A DNA stretch of 64,000 nt from Labilithrix sp. (GCA_019637155.1 JAHBWE010000020.1:123631-187630), one strand, 5' to 3'. Shown: positions 26,190 through 34,747, numbered from the stretch's first letter. Made by a program: numbers and translations. The notes: generated by a model from the letters alone, not told the origin.

Positions 26190-26534
26190 ATGCCGAAGCC
26201 GCTCTCGTACGACGCGATCCTCGCTGCCCTCACCGCTCTCGCGCTCGGCACCGGCTGCGCAAAGAAAGACGAAGCCGCCAAAGCAACCGCAGAGCCCGCC
26301 TCCGCGACCGCATCCGCGATCGCGACCGCGGAGCCCACCACCGCAGAGCCCACCACCGCCGCGCCCGCGCCTCCTCCGCCTTCGGCGAGCTCCACCCCCG
26401 CCATCGCCGCGACCGAAACCGCGAAGCCAACACCCGTCGACCATCAAAAGAACGCAGCCCCCGCACCCGCCAAGCCCCCCAAAGGCTCCGCCGCCTGCGG
26501 CGCCGGCACCTGCAACGCCGACATGAAGAAATAA
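26190..26534 (+). CDS. Ala/Pro/Thr-rich small lipoprotein
   Basis: A 114-residue lipoprotein with lipobox LALGTGC, a long low-complexity tract of Ala, Thr, Glu and Pro, and a short C-terminal end SAACGAGTCNADMKK with two Cys in a CGAGTC setting. The tail could hold a disulfide or bind metal; the rest is probably an extended surface spacer. TACGAT at 26178-26183 lies six bases before ATG. It is divergent from the BON gene (150-base gap). A REP-like hairpin follows 15 bases after its stop. Confidence 0.68.
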   Translation: MPKPLSYDAILAALTALALGTGCAKKDEAAKATAEPASATASAIATAEPTTAEPTTAAPAPPPPSASSTPAIAATETAKPTPVDHQKNAAPAPAKPPKGSAACGAGTCNADMKK

Positions 26535-26549
26535 CGCGAGCCCCCAGCG

Positions 26550-26589
26550 GTGTCTGGGGTGAGGGTCGGGGCGAAGCCCCGACGTTGAG
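26550..26589. repeat. REP-like palindromic element, copy B (inverted)
   Basis: GTGTCTGGGGTGAGG, then the stem GTCGGGGC-GAA-GCCCCGAC (26565-26583), then GTTGAG. It is the inverse of the element at 13034-13077, sharing flanks as well as stem. It lies between the convergent lipoprotein and hydrolase genes, where it may also end transcription. Confidence 0.65.
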
Positions 26590-26590
26590 A

Positions 26591-27508
26591 TCACTCGGCG
26601 TCGAACGCGAGCAGCTCCGCCACTGTCCGCTCCGGGGCGTCGACGTGCAGGAAGTGCGATGCGTCCGCCATCCAGACGAGCTTGGCGCTCGGGATGTCCG
26701 CGGCGTAGCGCGGGCCGAACGACGGAGGCACCATCACGTCGTTCGTCGCGTAGAGGAGCTCGATCGGGCACGGCGGCGTCCAGCCCCGCAGGCGCGCCAC
26801 GATCGCGGCGTGCTCCTTCGCGGTGAGGCTCTCGTCGAGGATCTTCGCGAACACGCTCGCCTCCGCCCGCGTCGCGAAGATGCGGCCGTACTCCTTCGTC
26901 TCCTCGACGCTCATCATGTCACTTCGTGCATAATGCACGTTCTTGGCGACGAAGGTCGCCGGCCAGCGGTGGGCGACCGCCGCGATGACGGCGCGCGCCG
27001 CGGCGCCGAGGCCCGGCGTCCGGAAGAGCACCGACGACAGCTTCGTGCGCACGAGCGGGTAGCCCGGCGAGTGCATGATGACGAAGCGCCGCGCGAGCGA
27101 CGCGTTCTCCGCGTCGAGGAGCGCGCGCAGGCAGTAGAGCCCGCCGAGCGAGTTGCCGACGAGGTAGACCGGCTCGTCCGGAGCGACCGCGCGGACGTAG
27201 GCGGCGACGAAGCGCGCGACGTTCGCGACCGAGTAGCGGAGATCGAGCGGCTTGTCGCTCGCGCCGCTGCCGACGAGGTCGGGCGCGAGCACGCGGTAGC
27301 GCTTCGCGAGCGGCTCGAGCACGTAGCGCCACGAATACGACGAGGTCATCAGCCCGTGCACGAGCACGAGCGGCCGCCCCTCCCCCAGCGTTTTGTGGCG
27401 GATCGCGACGTTTCGCTCGTTCCCCTCCTCGTCACGGAAGCGCAGATCGACGCGCGCGTCGGGGATCGCGTAGTACGGGTGCTCCCACGGCCCTCTCTCC
27501 GGAAGCAT
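26591..27508 (-). CDS. Alpha/beta hydrolase
   Basis: A hydrolase of about 305 residues. Motifs: oxyanion segment LVLVHGLMTSSYSW, nucleophile Ser in LVGNSLGG, acid probably in LLYATNDVMVP and His in DASHFLHVDAPERT. The order and length match epoxide-hydrolase and haloalkane-dehalogenase-like or esterase members; the substrate cannot be told. No signal peptide is seen with the start at ATG 27508. GTG 27547 or ATG 27607 would add a basic amphipathic extension, the latter overlapping the divergent trehalose gene. An A/T-rich codon patch lies at 26926-26950. Confidence 0.85.
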   Translation of the reverse strand: MLPERGPWEHPYYAIPDARVDLRFRDEEGNERNVAIRHKTLGEGRPLVLVHGLMTSSYSWRYVLEPLAKRYRVLAPDLVGSGASDKPLDLRYSVANVARFVAAYVRAVAPDEPVYLVGNSLGGLYCLRALLDAENASLARRFVIMHSPGYPLVRTKLSSVLFRTPGLGAAARAVIAAVAHRWPATFVAKNVHYARSDMMSVEETKEYGRIFATRAEASVFAKILDESLTAKEHAAIVARLRGWTPPCPIELLYATNDVMVPPSFGPRYAADIPSAKLVWMADASHFLHVDAPERTVAELLAFDAE

Positions 27509-27581
27509 GCGCGCGATTCGAGCACGGATCGCGGCGAGCTGTCCCACCGTCCCGCGACGTAGCCGTGTTATCGATCGTCGG

Positions 27582-29831
27582 ATGTCGACCGATAGCCGCG
27601 CCCGCACCGAGCACTGGCTCGCGCTCGCGCGTCACACGCCGCTCGGCATCCTCTGCGACCTCGACGGAACGCTCGTCCCCTTCGCGCGCACACCGGACGA
27701 GGCCCGCCCCGACGACGCGGCGATCGATCTCGTCACCAGCCTCGCCCTCCTCCCCGGCGTCACGATGGCGATCGTGAGCGGCCGCCCCCGCGCGTGGCTC
27801 GAGACCTTCTTCACCCGCGCCGAGGTCTTCCTCGTCGCCGAGCACGGCGCGTCCCGCCGCGGCATGGGCGCGTGGGACAACGTCGGCTCGATCGACCCCG
27901 CGCCGCTCGAAGACCTCGCGTTCCGCCTCGAGGCCCTCGCGCGCAAGAACCCCGGCGCGCTGCTCGAGCGGAAGCAGACCACGGTCGCGATCCACTACCG
28001 CCAGGTCCCGCGCGGCCGCCGCGGCGAGCTCCTCGTCGAGGCGTACGGCATCATCGACGCCTTCGTCGCGAAGCACCCCTCCTTCGAGCGGCTCGAGGGC
28101 GTGCTCGTCGTCGAGATCCGCCCTGCCTCGGTGAAGAAGTCCTCCGCCGTGCCGTGGATCCGCGGGATCGCGGGCGCCGGGACGCGCCTCCTCACCCTCG
28201 GCGACGACGTCACCGACGAGCACATGTTCCGCGCGGTCGACGCGAACGACGAGTCCGTCGTCGTCCGCACCGCCGAGCGCCGGCGCACCGCCGCGCGCTG
28301 GGAGCTCGACGACGCCGACGAGGTGCGGGCGGTGCTCCAATGGATCCGCGGCGTACGCGCGGGCGAGACGCCGCTCCCGCTCGTGCTGCCGCGCCAGATC
28401 GAGCAGCCCGCGCCGCCGGCCAGCGGCGTGTCGCGCGACCTCCTCGTCGTGTCGAACCGCCTCCCCGACTTCAGCCCGATCGAGGGCGACGACCCCGCCG
28501 CGCGGAAGAAGAACGTCGGCGGCCTCGTCTCCGCGCTCGAGCCCGCCCTCCGCGAGCGGCGCGCGATGTGGCTCGGCTGGAGCGGTAAGACGGTCGCGAC
28601 CACGGAGCCGACGACGGGCGGCACCTCGGACGAGAACGAAGGCCCGGTCCAGCTCGCGTGGGTCGATTATACCGAGAAGCAATATCGCGATTACTATTCG
28701 GGATTCTGCAACGGCACGCTCTGGCCGCTATTCCACTCTTTCCCCTCGCGCGTCGCGATCGAAGACGCGGGTTGGGAGTCGTACCGCGACGTGCACGAGG
28801 CCTTCGCCGACGTCGCCGCGCCGCTGACGAGCAAGACGGCGAAGATCTGGGCGCACGACTATCACCTCATGCTCTTCGCGCAGGTCATGCGCCAGCGCGG
28901 CCACGTCGGGCCGATGGGGCATTTCCTCCATATCCCGTTTCCGTCGCTCGACATGCTGTCGATGCTGCCGTGGGCGGCGCAGCTCCTCGACGCGCTCCTC
29001 GACTTCGACCTCCTCGGCTTCCACACGCCGAAGGACGTCACGAACTTCATGGCGTGCGTGAGCGGGCTCCTCTCCGCGCAGGTGTCCGACGCGGTGGTGC
29101 GCCATCGGAACCGCGAGACGCAAGTGGCGGCGATGCCGATCGGGATCATCCCCGACGCCTTCCAGGAGACGCCGGAGCCGGCCGTGGTCGAGGAGATCGA
29201 CGGGCTCATGCGCGTGCTCGGCGACTCGAAGCTCGTGCTCGGCGTCGATCGCCTCGACTACACGAAGGGGATCCCCGAGCGCCTCCTCGGGTTCGGGAAG
29301 CTCCTCGAGATGTTCCCCGAGTGGCGCGGCAACGTCTCCCTCGTCCAGGTGTCGGTCCCGTCCCGCGCCGACGTCCCGCTCTACGCGGAGCAGCGCGCGA
29401 CGATCGAGGCGATCGTCGGCCGCCTCAACGGCGAGTACGGCGAGGCGGCGTGGGTCCCGGTCCGCTACCTCTATCGCTCCTACGCGAAGCCGCAGCTCGC
29501 GCAGCTCTACCGCGCCGCCGCGGTCGGCTACGTCACGCCGCTCCGCGACGGCATGAACCTCGTCGCGAAGGAGTACGTCGCGGCGCAGGACCCCGAGAAC
29601 CCGGGCGTCCTCATGCTCTCGCGCTTCGCCGGCGCGGCGGTCGAGATGCAGGACGCGGTGCTGACGAACCCCTACTACCTCGAAGGCATGGCGCGCGATC
29701 TCGACCGCGCGCTCCGCATGCAGCTCGACGAGCGGAAGACCCGCCACGGAAAGCTCCTCGCCACCGTGCAGCGCTCGAACGCGGTGCAGTGGGCGGAGGG
29801 CTTCCTCGCCGCCCTCGCCTCCTGCCGCTAA
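27582..29831 (+). CDS. Bifunctional trehalose-6-phosphate phosphatase/synthase (TPP-TPS order)
   Basis: A 749-residue fusion for trehalose synthesis from UDP-glucose and glucose-6-phosphate. Residues 15-260 are a HAD phosphatase: CDLDGTLVPFA with the nucleophile Asp, AIVSGR, and LGDDVTDEHMF. Residues 285-749 are the GT20 synthase: VVSNRLPDF, KNVGGLVSALEP, WAHDYHLML, GHFLHIPFPS, GVDRLDYTKGIPERL and LRDGMNLVAKEYVA, all present. The order phosphatase-then-synthase is opposite to the usual TPS-TPP fusion of plants, yeast Tps2-like proteins and most bacterial fusions. Trehalose protects against drying and osmotic stress. TTATCG at 27568-27573 lies eight bases before ATG. An A/T-codon patch occurs at 28663-28735, in the synthase. 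Confidence 0.94.
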   Translation: MSTDSRARTEHWLALARHTPLGILCDLDGTLVPFARTPDEARPDDAAIDLVTSLALLPGVTMAIVSGRPRAWLETFFTRAEVFLVAEHGASRRGMGAWDNVGSIDPAPLEDLAFRLEALARKNPGALLERKQTTVAIHYRQVPRGRRGELLVEAYGIIDAFVAKHPSFERLEGVLVVEIRPASVKKSSAVPWIRGIAGAGTRLLTLGDDVTDEHMFRAVDANDESVVVRTAERRRTAARWELDDADEVRAVLQWIRGVRAGETPLPLVLPRQIEQPAPPASGVSRDLLVVSNRLPDFSPIEGDDPAARKKNVGGLVSALEPALRERRAMWLGWSGKTVATTEPTTGGTSDENEGPVQLAWVDYTEKQYRDYYSGFCNGTLWPLFHSFPSRVAIEDAGWESYRDVHEAFADVAAPLTSKTAKIWAHDYHLMLFAQVMRQRGHVGPMGHFLHIPFPSLDMLSMLPWAAQLLDALLDFDLLGFHTPKDVTNFMACVSGLLSAQVSDAVVRHRNRETQVAAMPIGIIPDAFQETPEPAVVEEIDGLMRVLGDSKLVLGVDRLDYTKGIPERLLGFGKLLEMFPEWRGNVSLVQVSVPSRADVPLYAEQRATIEAIVGRLNGEYGEAAWVPVRYLYRSYAKPQLAQLYRAAAVGYVTPLRDGMNLVAKEYVAAQDPENPGVLMLSRFAGAAVEMQDAVLTNPYYLEGMARDLDRALRMQLDERKTRHGKLLATVQRSNAVQWAEGFLAALASCR

Positions 29832-29869
29832 TTTCCTAGCGCGGCGATCAACGGGTACGCTCGTTGGCG

Positions 29870-30655
29870 ATGCGCCGGGTGTTCTTTGCGCTCTTTCTCA
29901 TGACCAGCGCGTGCAGCTGGGGCAGCGGCTCGGCCTGGATGAAGGAGCCGATCGCGCCGGAGGAGGGCGGGCGCAACTTCGGCTCGAGCGGCGGCGGGGC
30001 TCCCAGCACACGCGCGGCGTCGCGCACGATCGGCGACCGCCCCGCCGGCGCGGGCGAGAGCGGAGCGCCGACGAACGACAAGACCGGCGGCGGCGGGCGC
30101 GTGCTCGGGACGTTCCGCAACACGTACTACGACTTCCCGAGCGAGAAGGAGTTCTCCGGCCCGCCCATCTCGCTGATGAACGCGAAGTGCCAGCCGATCG
30201 CGCAGGTGCCGCGCACCTTCTACGAGGCGGCGTGCGTGCAGGGCTCCGGCGCGCTCGCCGCCGGCGGCACCGTGAGCTTCGCGAAGCGCGACTGCGCCTG
30301 CGCCGAGGTGTGCCCGCGCACGAGCCAGAAGATCTGCTTCGACGCGCTCGACCGATCGCAGTTCCCGTGGGGCCGCGGCGCCGCGGGGACGCCGATCACG
30401 CCGCTGCGCAGCGTCGCCGCCGACACGCACGTCCTCCCGATGGGCACCGTCCTCTACATCCCCGAGCTCGACGGCGTCGAGGGGAGCGACGGCTGCTTCG
30501 TGGTGGAGGACCGCGGCTCGCGCGTGCAGGGCGAGCACGTCGACATCTTCACCGGCGAGCCCGCGCGCACGCGCACGCTGAACTCGCTGGTGCCGAGCAA
30601 CCAGGGCATCACCGTCGTCGTCGACGCCCCGGCCTGCGGTCGCTTGCGCCGCTGA
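29870..30655 (+). CDS. 3D-domain lipoprotein (peptidoglycan-active type)
   Basis: A 261-residue lipoprotein, signal RRVFFALFLMTSAC. After a Gly-rich spacer the domain shows GTFRNTYYDFP at the start, a Cys-rich insert (CACAEVCPRTSQKIC), LPMGTVLYIPELDGVEG, and DGCFVVEDRGSRVQGEHVDIF. The last is the three-Asp signature of the 3D domain, a double-psi barrel related to MltA transglycosylases. It probably acts on or binds peptidoglycan. TACGCT at 29856-29861 lies eight bases before ATG. The TonB-like gene follows after 22 bases. Confidence 0.85.
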   Translation: MRRVFFALFLMTSACSWGSGSAWMKEPIAPEEGGRNFGSSGGGAPSTRAASRTIGDRPAGAGESGAPTNDKTGGGGRVLGTFRNTYYDFPSEKEFSGPPISLMNAKCQPIAQVPRTFYEAACVQGSGALAAGGTVSFAKRDCACAEVCPRTSQKICFDALDRSQFPWGRGAAGTPITPLRSVAADTHVLPMGTVLYIPELDGVEGSDGCFVVEDRGSRVQGEHVDIFTGEPARTRTLNSLVPSNQGITVVVDAPACGRLRR

Positions 30656-30677
30656 CGAAGCGTGCGATCCTGATCGG

Positions 30678-31109
30678 GTGGGAAACCCGTACCGCGACGC
30701 CGCGCCGCCGGAGCGACGCGTCTGGTTCCTCCCGGACACGAAGCGCGACCGGCTGATCCTCCTCACGCTCGCCGGGCTCTTCGTCGCCGGCACCGTCGTC
30801 CAGTTCTTCCGCGCGCACGACCCGCCGGCCCGCACGATCACGAACGAGGAAATCCTCGCCGTCGTCGCGCACCACCGCGTCGACCTGCGCGAGCGCTGCT
30901 TCGTCCAGCGCCGCGAGATCGCGATCGCGAACGTGACGATCGCGGTGACGGTCGACGCGAGCGGCGGCGTGCTCGACCAGTCCGCGAAGAGCGAATACCC
31001 CGCCCTGAACCGCTGCGTCGAGTCCGAGGTGAAGCGGTGGCGCTTCCCGGCGCGTCCCTTCGCCCGCGACGAGGACCTCAACATCCCGATCGTCTTCGAG
31101 CGATCGTGA
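30678..31109 (+). CDS. TonB C-terminal-like membrane protein
   Basis: A 143-residue protein with one transmembrane helix (ILLTLAGLFVAGTVVQFF, about 27-44) and a periplasmic domain: VAHHRVDLRERCFVQRR, VTVDASGGVLDQSAKSEYP, LNRCVESEVKRWRFP. The end VKRWRFP followed by a final strand is typical of TonB/AgmX-type domains in Myxococcota, where the two Cys replace the usual fold contacts. Such proteins couple envelope machines to energy or act in gliding-related complexes. GTG start at 30678. Likely cotranscribed with the preceding 3D-domain gene. Confidence 0.8.
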   Translation: MGNPYRDAAPPERRVWFLPDTKRDRLILLTLAGLFVAGTVVQFFRAHDPPARTITNEEILAVVAHHRVDLRERCFVQRREIAIANVTIAVTVDASGGVLDQSAKSEYPALNRCVESEVKRWRFPARPFARDEDLNIPIVFERS

Positions 31110-31111
31110 TC

Positions 31112-31263
31112 GTGACCGCCGATCCGACCGATCGCTTCACCGCGCGCGCCGGCGCGCGTCTTCGCGGTCGAGCCGAACGCCGACATGCGCGCGGAGGCGT
31201 TCGATCGCCACGCCGCCGACGGGCGCGTGGCGATCGCTTACTCCACGGTCGTGATCAGCGGCC
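31112..31263 (+). pseudogene. Possible methyltransferase remnant
   Basis: The 145-base gap between genes reads, in two frames, VTADPTDRFTARA and then ARVFAVEPNADMRAEAFDRHA. These look like the N-terminus and the Gly-rich/acidic loop of a class I SAM-dependent methyltransferase, joined by a frameshift and a large deletion. No complete domain remains. The identification rests on short motif similarity only. Confidence 0.4.
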
Positions 31264-31749
31264 CGCGAAGCGGGTCGTGACGTTGCCGAGCGCGTCGTAC
31301 TCGTCGACGACGAGCATCGACGGCTGGTGGTCGTAGCAGAGGCGCTGGCGGTGGTCGGTGATCGCGATGTGGCGCTTCTGGCCGCGCACCATCGCCTCGC
31401 CGCTCAACGTCATCGAGCCGCAGCGGTCCATCTCGTACTCGAGCGCGAACTCACGCGCGTTCGGCTCGACGTAGATCTCGCAGAAGCCGGCGACGAGGTC
31501 GCGCATCTCGGCGACGGGCCGGCCGCCCTTCGAGCGGAGGACGAGGCGGGTGTGGACGTCGCACTCGGGGAGCGGCTCGGTCTCGGGATCGGCGTAGAGC
31601 TTGAACTCGCCGCTCTGGAAGTCGTTCTTCAGGTCGGTCTCGAACGCGTCGTCGCTCGTGGCGGCGTGCTCGGTCGCCGGGGCAGCGCAGCCACCGGCGA
31701 AGAGACCGAGAGAGAGAAGGACAAGGGCGGAAGCAGACTTGATCGACAT
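31255..31749 (-). CDS. Lipoprotein of unknown function
   Basis: A 164-residue lipoprotein: signal SIKSASALVLLSLGLFAGGC with lipobox, acidic spacer, then a single domain with KNDFQSGEFKLYADP, CDVHTRLVLR, GFCEIYVEPNAREFALEYEMDRCG and ITDHRQRLCYDHQPSMLVVDEY. The four Cys of the domain probably pair. No known family is recognised. ATG 31749 has GAGGT upstream. An eight-base inverted repeat about 80 bases upstream (31828-31851) may control it. Confidence 0.72.
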   Translation of the reverse strand: MSIKSASALVLLSLGLFAGGCAAPATEHAATSDDAFETDLKNDFQSGEFKLYADPETEPLPECDVHTRLVLRSKGGRPVAEMRDLVAGFCEIYVEPNAREFALEYEMDRCGSMTLSGEAMVRGQKRHIAITDHRQRLCYDHQPSMLVVDEYDALGNVTTRFAGR

Positions 31750-31827
31750 GGGATACCTCGCGGAAGTGCGGGATCGATGACGCTGTGCGAGCACGCGTCG
31801 GGTTTGTTGGCGCCCATATCTCACCGT

Positions 31828-31851
31828 GTAGGCATGCTCGTCAATGCCTAC
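31828..31851. promoter_or_regulatory. Inverted repeat, candidate operator
   Basis: GTAGGCAT and ATGCCTAC flank an 8-base spacer. A partial third half-site (GTGTAGGAT) starts at 31853. It lies in the 209-base space between the divergent lipoprotein (31749) and kinase (31959) genes. The same space, 31855-31905, is unusually A/T-rich. Regulator unknown. Confidence 0.45.
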
Positions 31852-31958
31852 GTGTAGGATATTTTCAGACACTCTGATTTCAGCGTAATTCCGAGCGGTT
31901 GAGATCGCCGGCGTGCATTGCTCGCGCTCGCTTGGTCGCGTAGCCTTCTTCGAGCGCG

Positions 31959-33836
31959 ATGGAAGCGTCCTCGGCGAGCCTCAGCCTCGTCGGCAGCGTG
32001 GTCGCGGACCGCTACCGGCTCACGAAGCTCCTCGGCGAGGGCGGCATGGGCGCGGTCTTCCTCGCCGAGCACATGATGATGCGCAAGCGCGTTGCGCTGA
32101 AGCTGTTGCATCACGACCTGAGCGAGGACGAAGAGATCCTCGGGCGCTTCCGCCGCGAGGCGCAGGCGGCCGCGCGCGTGGACCATCCCAACGTCGCCGC
32201 CGCGACCGACTTCGGGCAGGCGAGCGACGGCTCCTTCTTCCTCGTCCTCGAGTACATCGAGGGCAAGAGCCTCCGCCACGCGATGGAGGACGGTCCGTTC
32301 GCGCCCGAGCGCGCGCTCCACGTCGCCCGCCAGATCACGCTCGGCCTCGAGAAGGCGCACGAGGCCGGCATCGTCCATCGCGACCTCAAGCCGGACAACA
32401 TCATGCTCGTCACGAAGGACGGCGATCCCGACTTCGTGAAGGTGCTCGACTTCGGGATCGCGAAGCTCGAGGCGTCGTCGAAGGACGGCAAGCAGATCGT
32501 CACGCGCTACGGCACGATCCTCGGCACGCCCGAGTACATGTCACCGGAGCAAGCGGCCGGCGATCCGGCCGGCCCGCCCGCGGACCTCTACTCCCTCGGC
32601 GTCATGCTCTACGAGATGCTCACCGGGAAGATCCCGTTCGACGCCGCGGAGCGCACGGCGATCCTGAGCATGCACATCGTCGCGCCGGTCCCGCGGATGC
32701 GCGAGCGCGTGCCGAACGTCTTCGTCCCCGAGCCGATCGAAGCGCTCGTGATGCGGCTGCTCGCGAAGGTCGCGGCGGACCGGCCCGGCGACGCGGCGAC
32801 GGTGCGCGCCGAGATCGAAGCAGCGGCGGCGGCCTCCAACCTGACGCTCCCGCACCTCGCGTCGGGGAGGTTCGTCGATCGCACGTCCGATCCCACGCCG
32901 CCCGCGCCGCCCGCGCCTCCGAGCGGCTGGAAGAACACCGACGCGCTCGCGAAGACCGAGTACGGGCTCGCGAGCGAGTCGGACGTCTCGTCCCTCGCGC
33001 AGCAAGCGAAGACGATGCACGCGGCGCCGCGAAAGAGCCTGATCCCGGGGGTCAAGCTCGGGCCGCTCGACGAGCTGCCGCGGCCGCTCGCGTACGCGGT
33101 GCTCGGCGCGCCCTTCTTCATCGTCGCGTTCGTCGCCGTCGTCATCGTGTCGCTCGCGTCGCACGACGGAAAGCCCACCGCCGCCGCGCGCGAGGCCGGC
33201 GTCGAAGCGCCGCCGCCGCGTCCGACGCACGCCACCGCGGTGCAGATCACGAACGCGAGGGCGGCGGGCGCCGGCGCGCTGGAGACGCTCGCGAAGGAGT
33301 ACCCCGACGACGCGGCGGTGCAGGCCGAGCTCGCGCGCGCCCTCGCCGCCGCGGGGCGGCACGCCGACATGCTCGCGGTCGTGAAGAAGCTCGATCCCGC
33401 CGCGGTCGACGACGAGATCGAGAAGGGCGTCGTCGCCGCCGCGCTGAACACCGAGACGGTAGAGGAGGCCTACGCGCTCCTCGAAGGCGCCCTCGGCGCG
33501 CGCGGGGTCGACGGCCTCATCACGCTCGCGACGATGAAGCCGCCGCGGAGCCGCGCGGTGAAGGCGCTCGCGAAGGCCGACGTGCGCCGCCGCGCGTCGC
33601 CGGCGGCGGCGATCTACCTCGAGCTGAAGGCGGCCGGACGAGACTGCGCGCGCGTGCGGGACCTCCTCCGGCGCGCGCACGAGAGCGGCGACGCGCGGTG
33701 CCTGCCGCTCCTCCGCCCGCTGCGCGAGAAGACGGGCTGCGGCCTCTTCCGCGCGAAGGACTGCTGGTCGTGCCTGCGCAAGGACGACGAGCTCGACGAC
33801 GCCATCCGCGCGGTCGAGTCCCGCGCGGCGAAGTGA
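31959..33836 (+). CDS. Membrane-anchored Ser/Thr protein kinase
   Basis: A 625-residue kinase with complete motifs: LGEGGMGAVFLAE, Lys48 in VALKLL, HRDLKPDN (140-147), DFG at 164-166, and SPEQ preceded by GTPEY. The kinase domain spans about 20-290. A linker, one transmembrane helix (about 378-400) and an outer region of 220 residues follow. The outer region has helical repeats (LETLAKEYPDDAAVQAELA, like TPR units) and ends with four Cys (CGLFRAKDCWSC). It belongs to the PknB-like group with an external sensor or docking part. It is probably monocistronic, or heads a transcript with the Lgt-like gene 30 bases downstream. Confidence 0.93.
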   Translation: MEASSASLSLVGSVVADRYRLTKLLGEGGMGAVFLAEHMMMRKRVALKLLHHDLSEDEEILGRFRREAQAAARVDHPNVAAATDFGQASDGSFFLVLEYIEGKSLRHAMEDGPFAPERALHVARQITLGLEKAHEAGIVHRDLKPDNIMLVTKDGDPDFVKVLDFGIAKLEASSKDGKQIVTRYGTILGTPEYMSPEQAAGDPAGPPADLYSLGVMLYEMLTGKIPFDAAERTAILSMHIVAPVPRMRERVPNVFVPEPIEALVMRLLAKVAADRPGDAATVRAEIEAAAAASNLTLPHLASGRFVDRTSDPTPPAPPAPPSGWKNTDALAKTEYGLASESDVSSLAQQAKTMHAAPRKSLIPGVKLGPLDELPRPLAYAVLGAPFFIVAFVAVVIVSLASHDGKPTAAAREAGVEAPPPRPTHATAVQITNARAAGAGALETLAKEYPDDAAVQAELARALAAAGRHADMLAVVKKLDPAAVDDEIEKGVVAAALNTETVEEAYALLEGALGARGVDGLITLATMKPPRSRAVKALAKADVRRRASPAAAIYLELKAAGRDCARVRDLLRRAHESGDARCLPLLRPLREKTGCGLFRAKDCWSCLRKDDELDDAIRAVESRAAK

Positions 33837-33866
33837 TCCGCGCCGCGATGTGATAAACGCGGGGGC

Positions 33867-34736
33867 GTGATCCCGTTCATCGGCATCGACGACAGCAAGC
33901 TGGCACCGTTCCATCCTTACGGGATCATGGTCGCGATCGCGTTCTTCGTCGGCGAGTGGGCGATGATGCGCTTCGCGGTGAAGCGTGGCTACGACCGCGG
34001 GGACTTCCGCGTGTGCTTCATCTTGCTCGGCGTGTTCGGCTGGTTCTTCGCGTGGCTCGTCGACGTCCTCTTCTATCGGCTGGACCACCTCGAGCAGGGC
34101 GTCTCCGCGCTGCAAGGCTTCAGCTCCACCGGCGCGATCGCCGGCGCGTTCCTGGGCGGCTTCTTCTGGACGCGCTACGACCTCCGCGGCTGGAAGCTCA
34201 CGAAGCGCGAGACGCCGCACGCGCTCCTCCCGCTCACCGAGGTCGTCCTCGCGACGTGGCCGATCCCCTTCGCGTTCGGCCGCGTCGGGTGCGCGCTCAT
34301 CCACGATCACGTCGGCGCGTCCGCGGTCCCCGGCACGCTCGGCTCGCTCTTCGCGGTCGGCTTCCCGCGCGACGCGAGCGACGGCGTCCACCACGTCTTC
34401 GGTCCCGTCCACCTCGTCACCGGCGCGTCCGACCTCCGCTACGACCTCGGGCTCCTCGAGGTGCTCGTGCTCGGCCCGCTCGCGCTGGCGTTCGCGCGGA
34501 TGTGGAACAAGCCGGTCCCGATGGGCAACTACACGATCATCGCGTCGCTCGTGTACGGCCCGGTCCGCTTCATCCTCGATTTCCTCCGTGCGTCGGAGGG
34601 CCCCAGCGGGGAGGCGCGCCAGGGCGGCCTCACCTTCGCGCAATATTTCTCGATCGGCATCGTCGTCCTCGCGATCGTGCTCCTGGTTCGCCGGCGCAGA
34701 ACGGGCGCGATTGAACCGGCGAAGGCGACGTCCTAG
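33867..34736 (+). CDS. Prolipoprotein diacylglyceryl transferase-like membrane protein
   Basis: A 289-residue protein with about seven transmembrane helices. The N-terminus FHPYGIMVAIAFFVGEW, GAIAGAFLGGFFWTRYD and the signature region AFGRVGCALIHDHVG (about 136-150) place it in the Lgt family, which moves diacylglycerol to the Cys of prolipoproteins. The classic GRxGNFxNxE box is changed: Arg139 remains but the Asn/Glu positions differ (GCALIHDHVG). It may be a diverged paralogue rather than the housekeeping enzyme. The many lipoproteins nearby give a functional context. GTG start; GATAAA lies nine bases upstream. Confidence 0.82.
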   Translation: MIPFIGIDDSKLAPFHPYGIMVAIAFFVGEWAMMRFAVKRGYDRGDFRVCFILLGVFGWFFAWLVDVLFYRLDHLEQGVSALQGFSSTGAIAGAFLGGFFWTRYDLRGWKLTKRETPHALLPLTEVVLATWPIPFAFGRVGCALIHDHVGASAVPGTLGSLFAVGFPRDASDGVHHVFGPVHLVTGASDLRYDLGLLEVLVLGPLALAFARMWNKPVPMGNYTIIASLVYGPVRFILDFLRASEGPSGEARQGGLTFAQYFSIGIVVLAIVLLVRRRRTGAIEPAKATS

Positions 34737-34747
34737 GGTTCGGCCCC

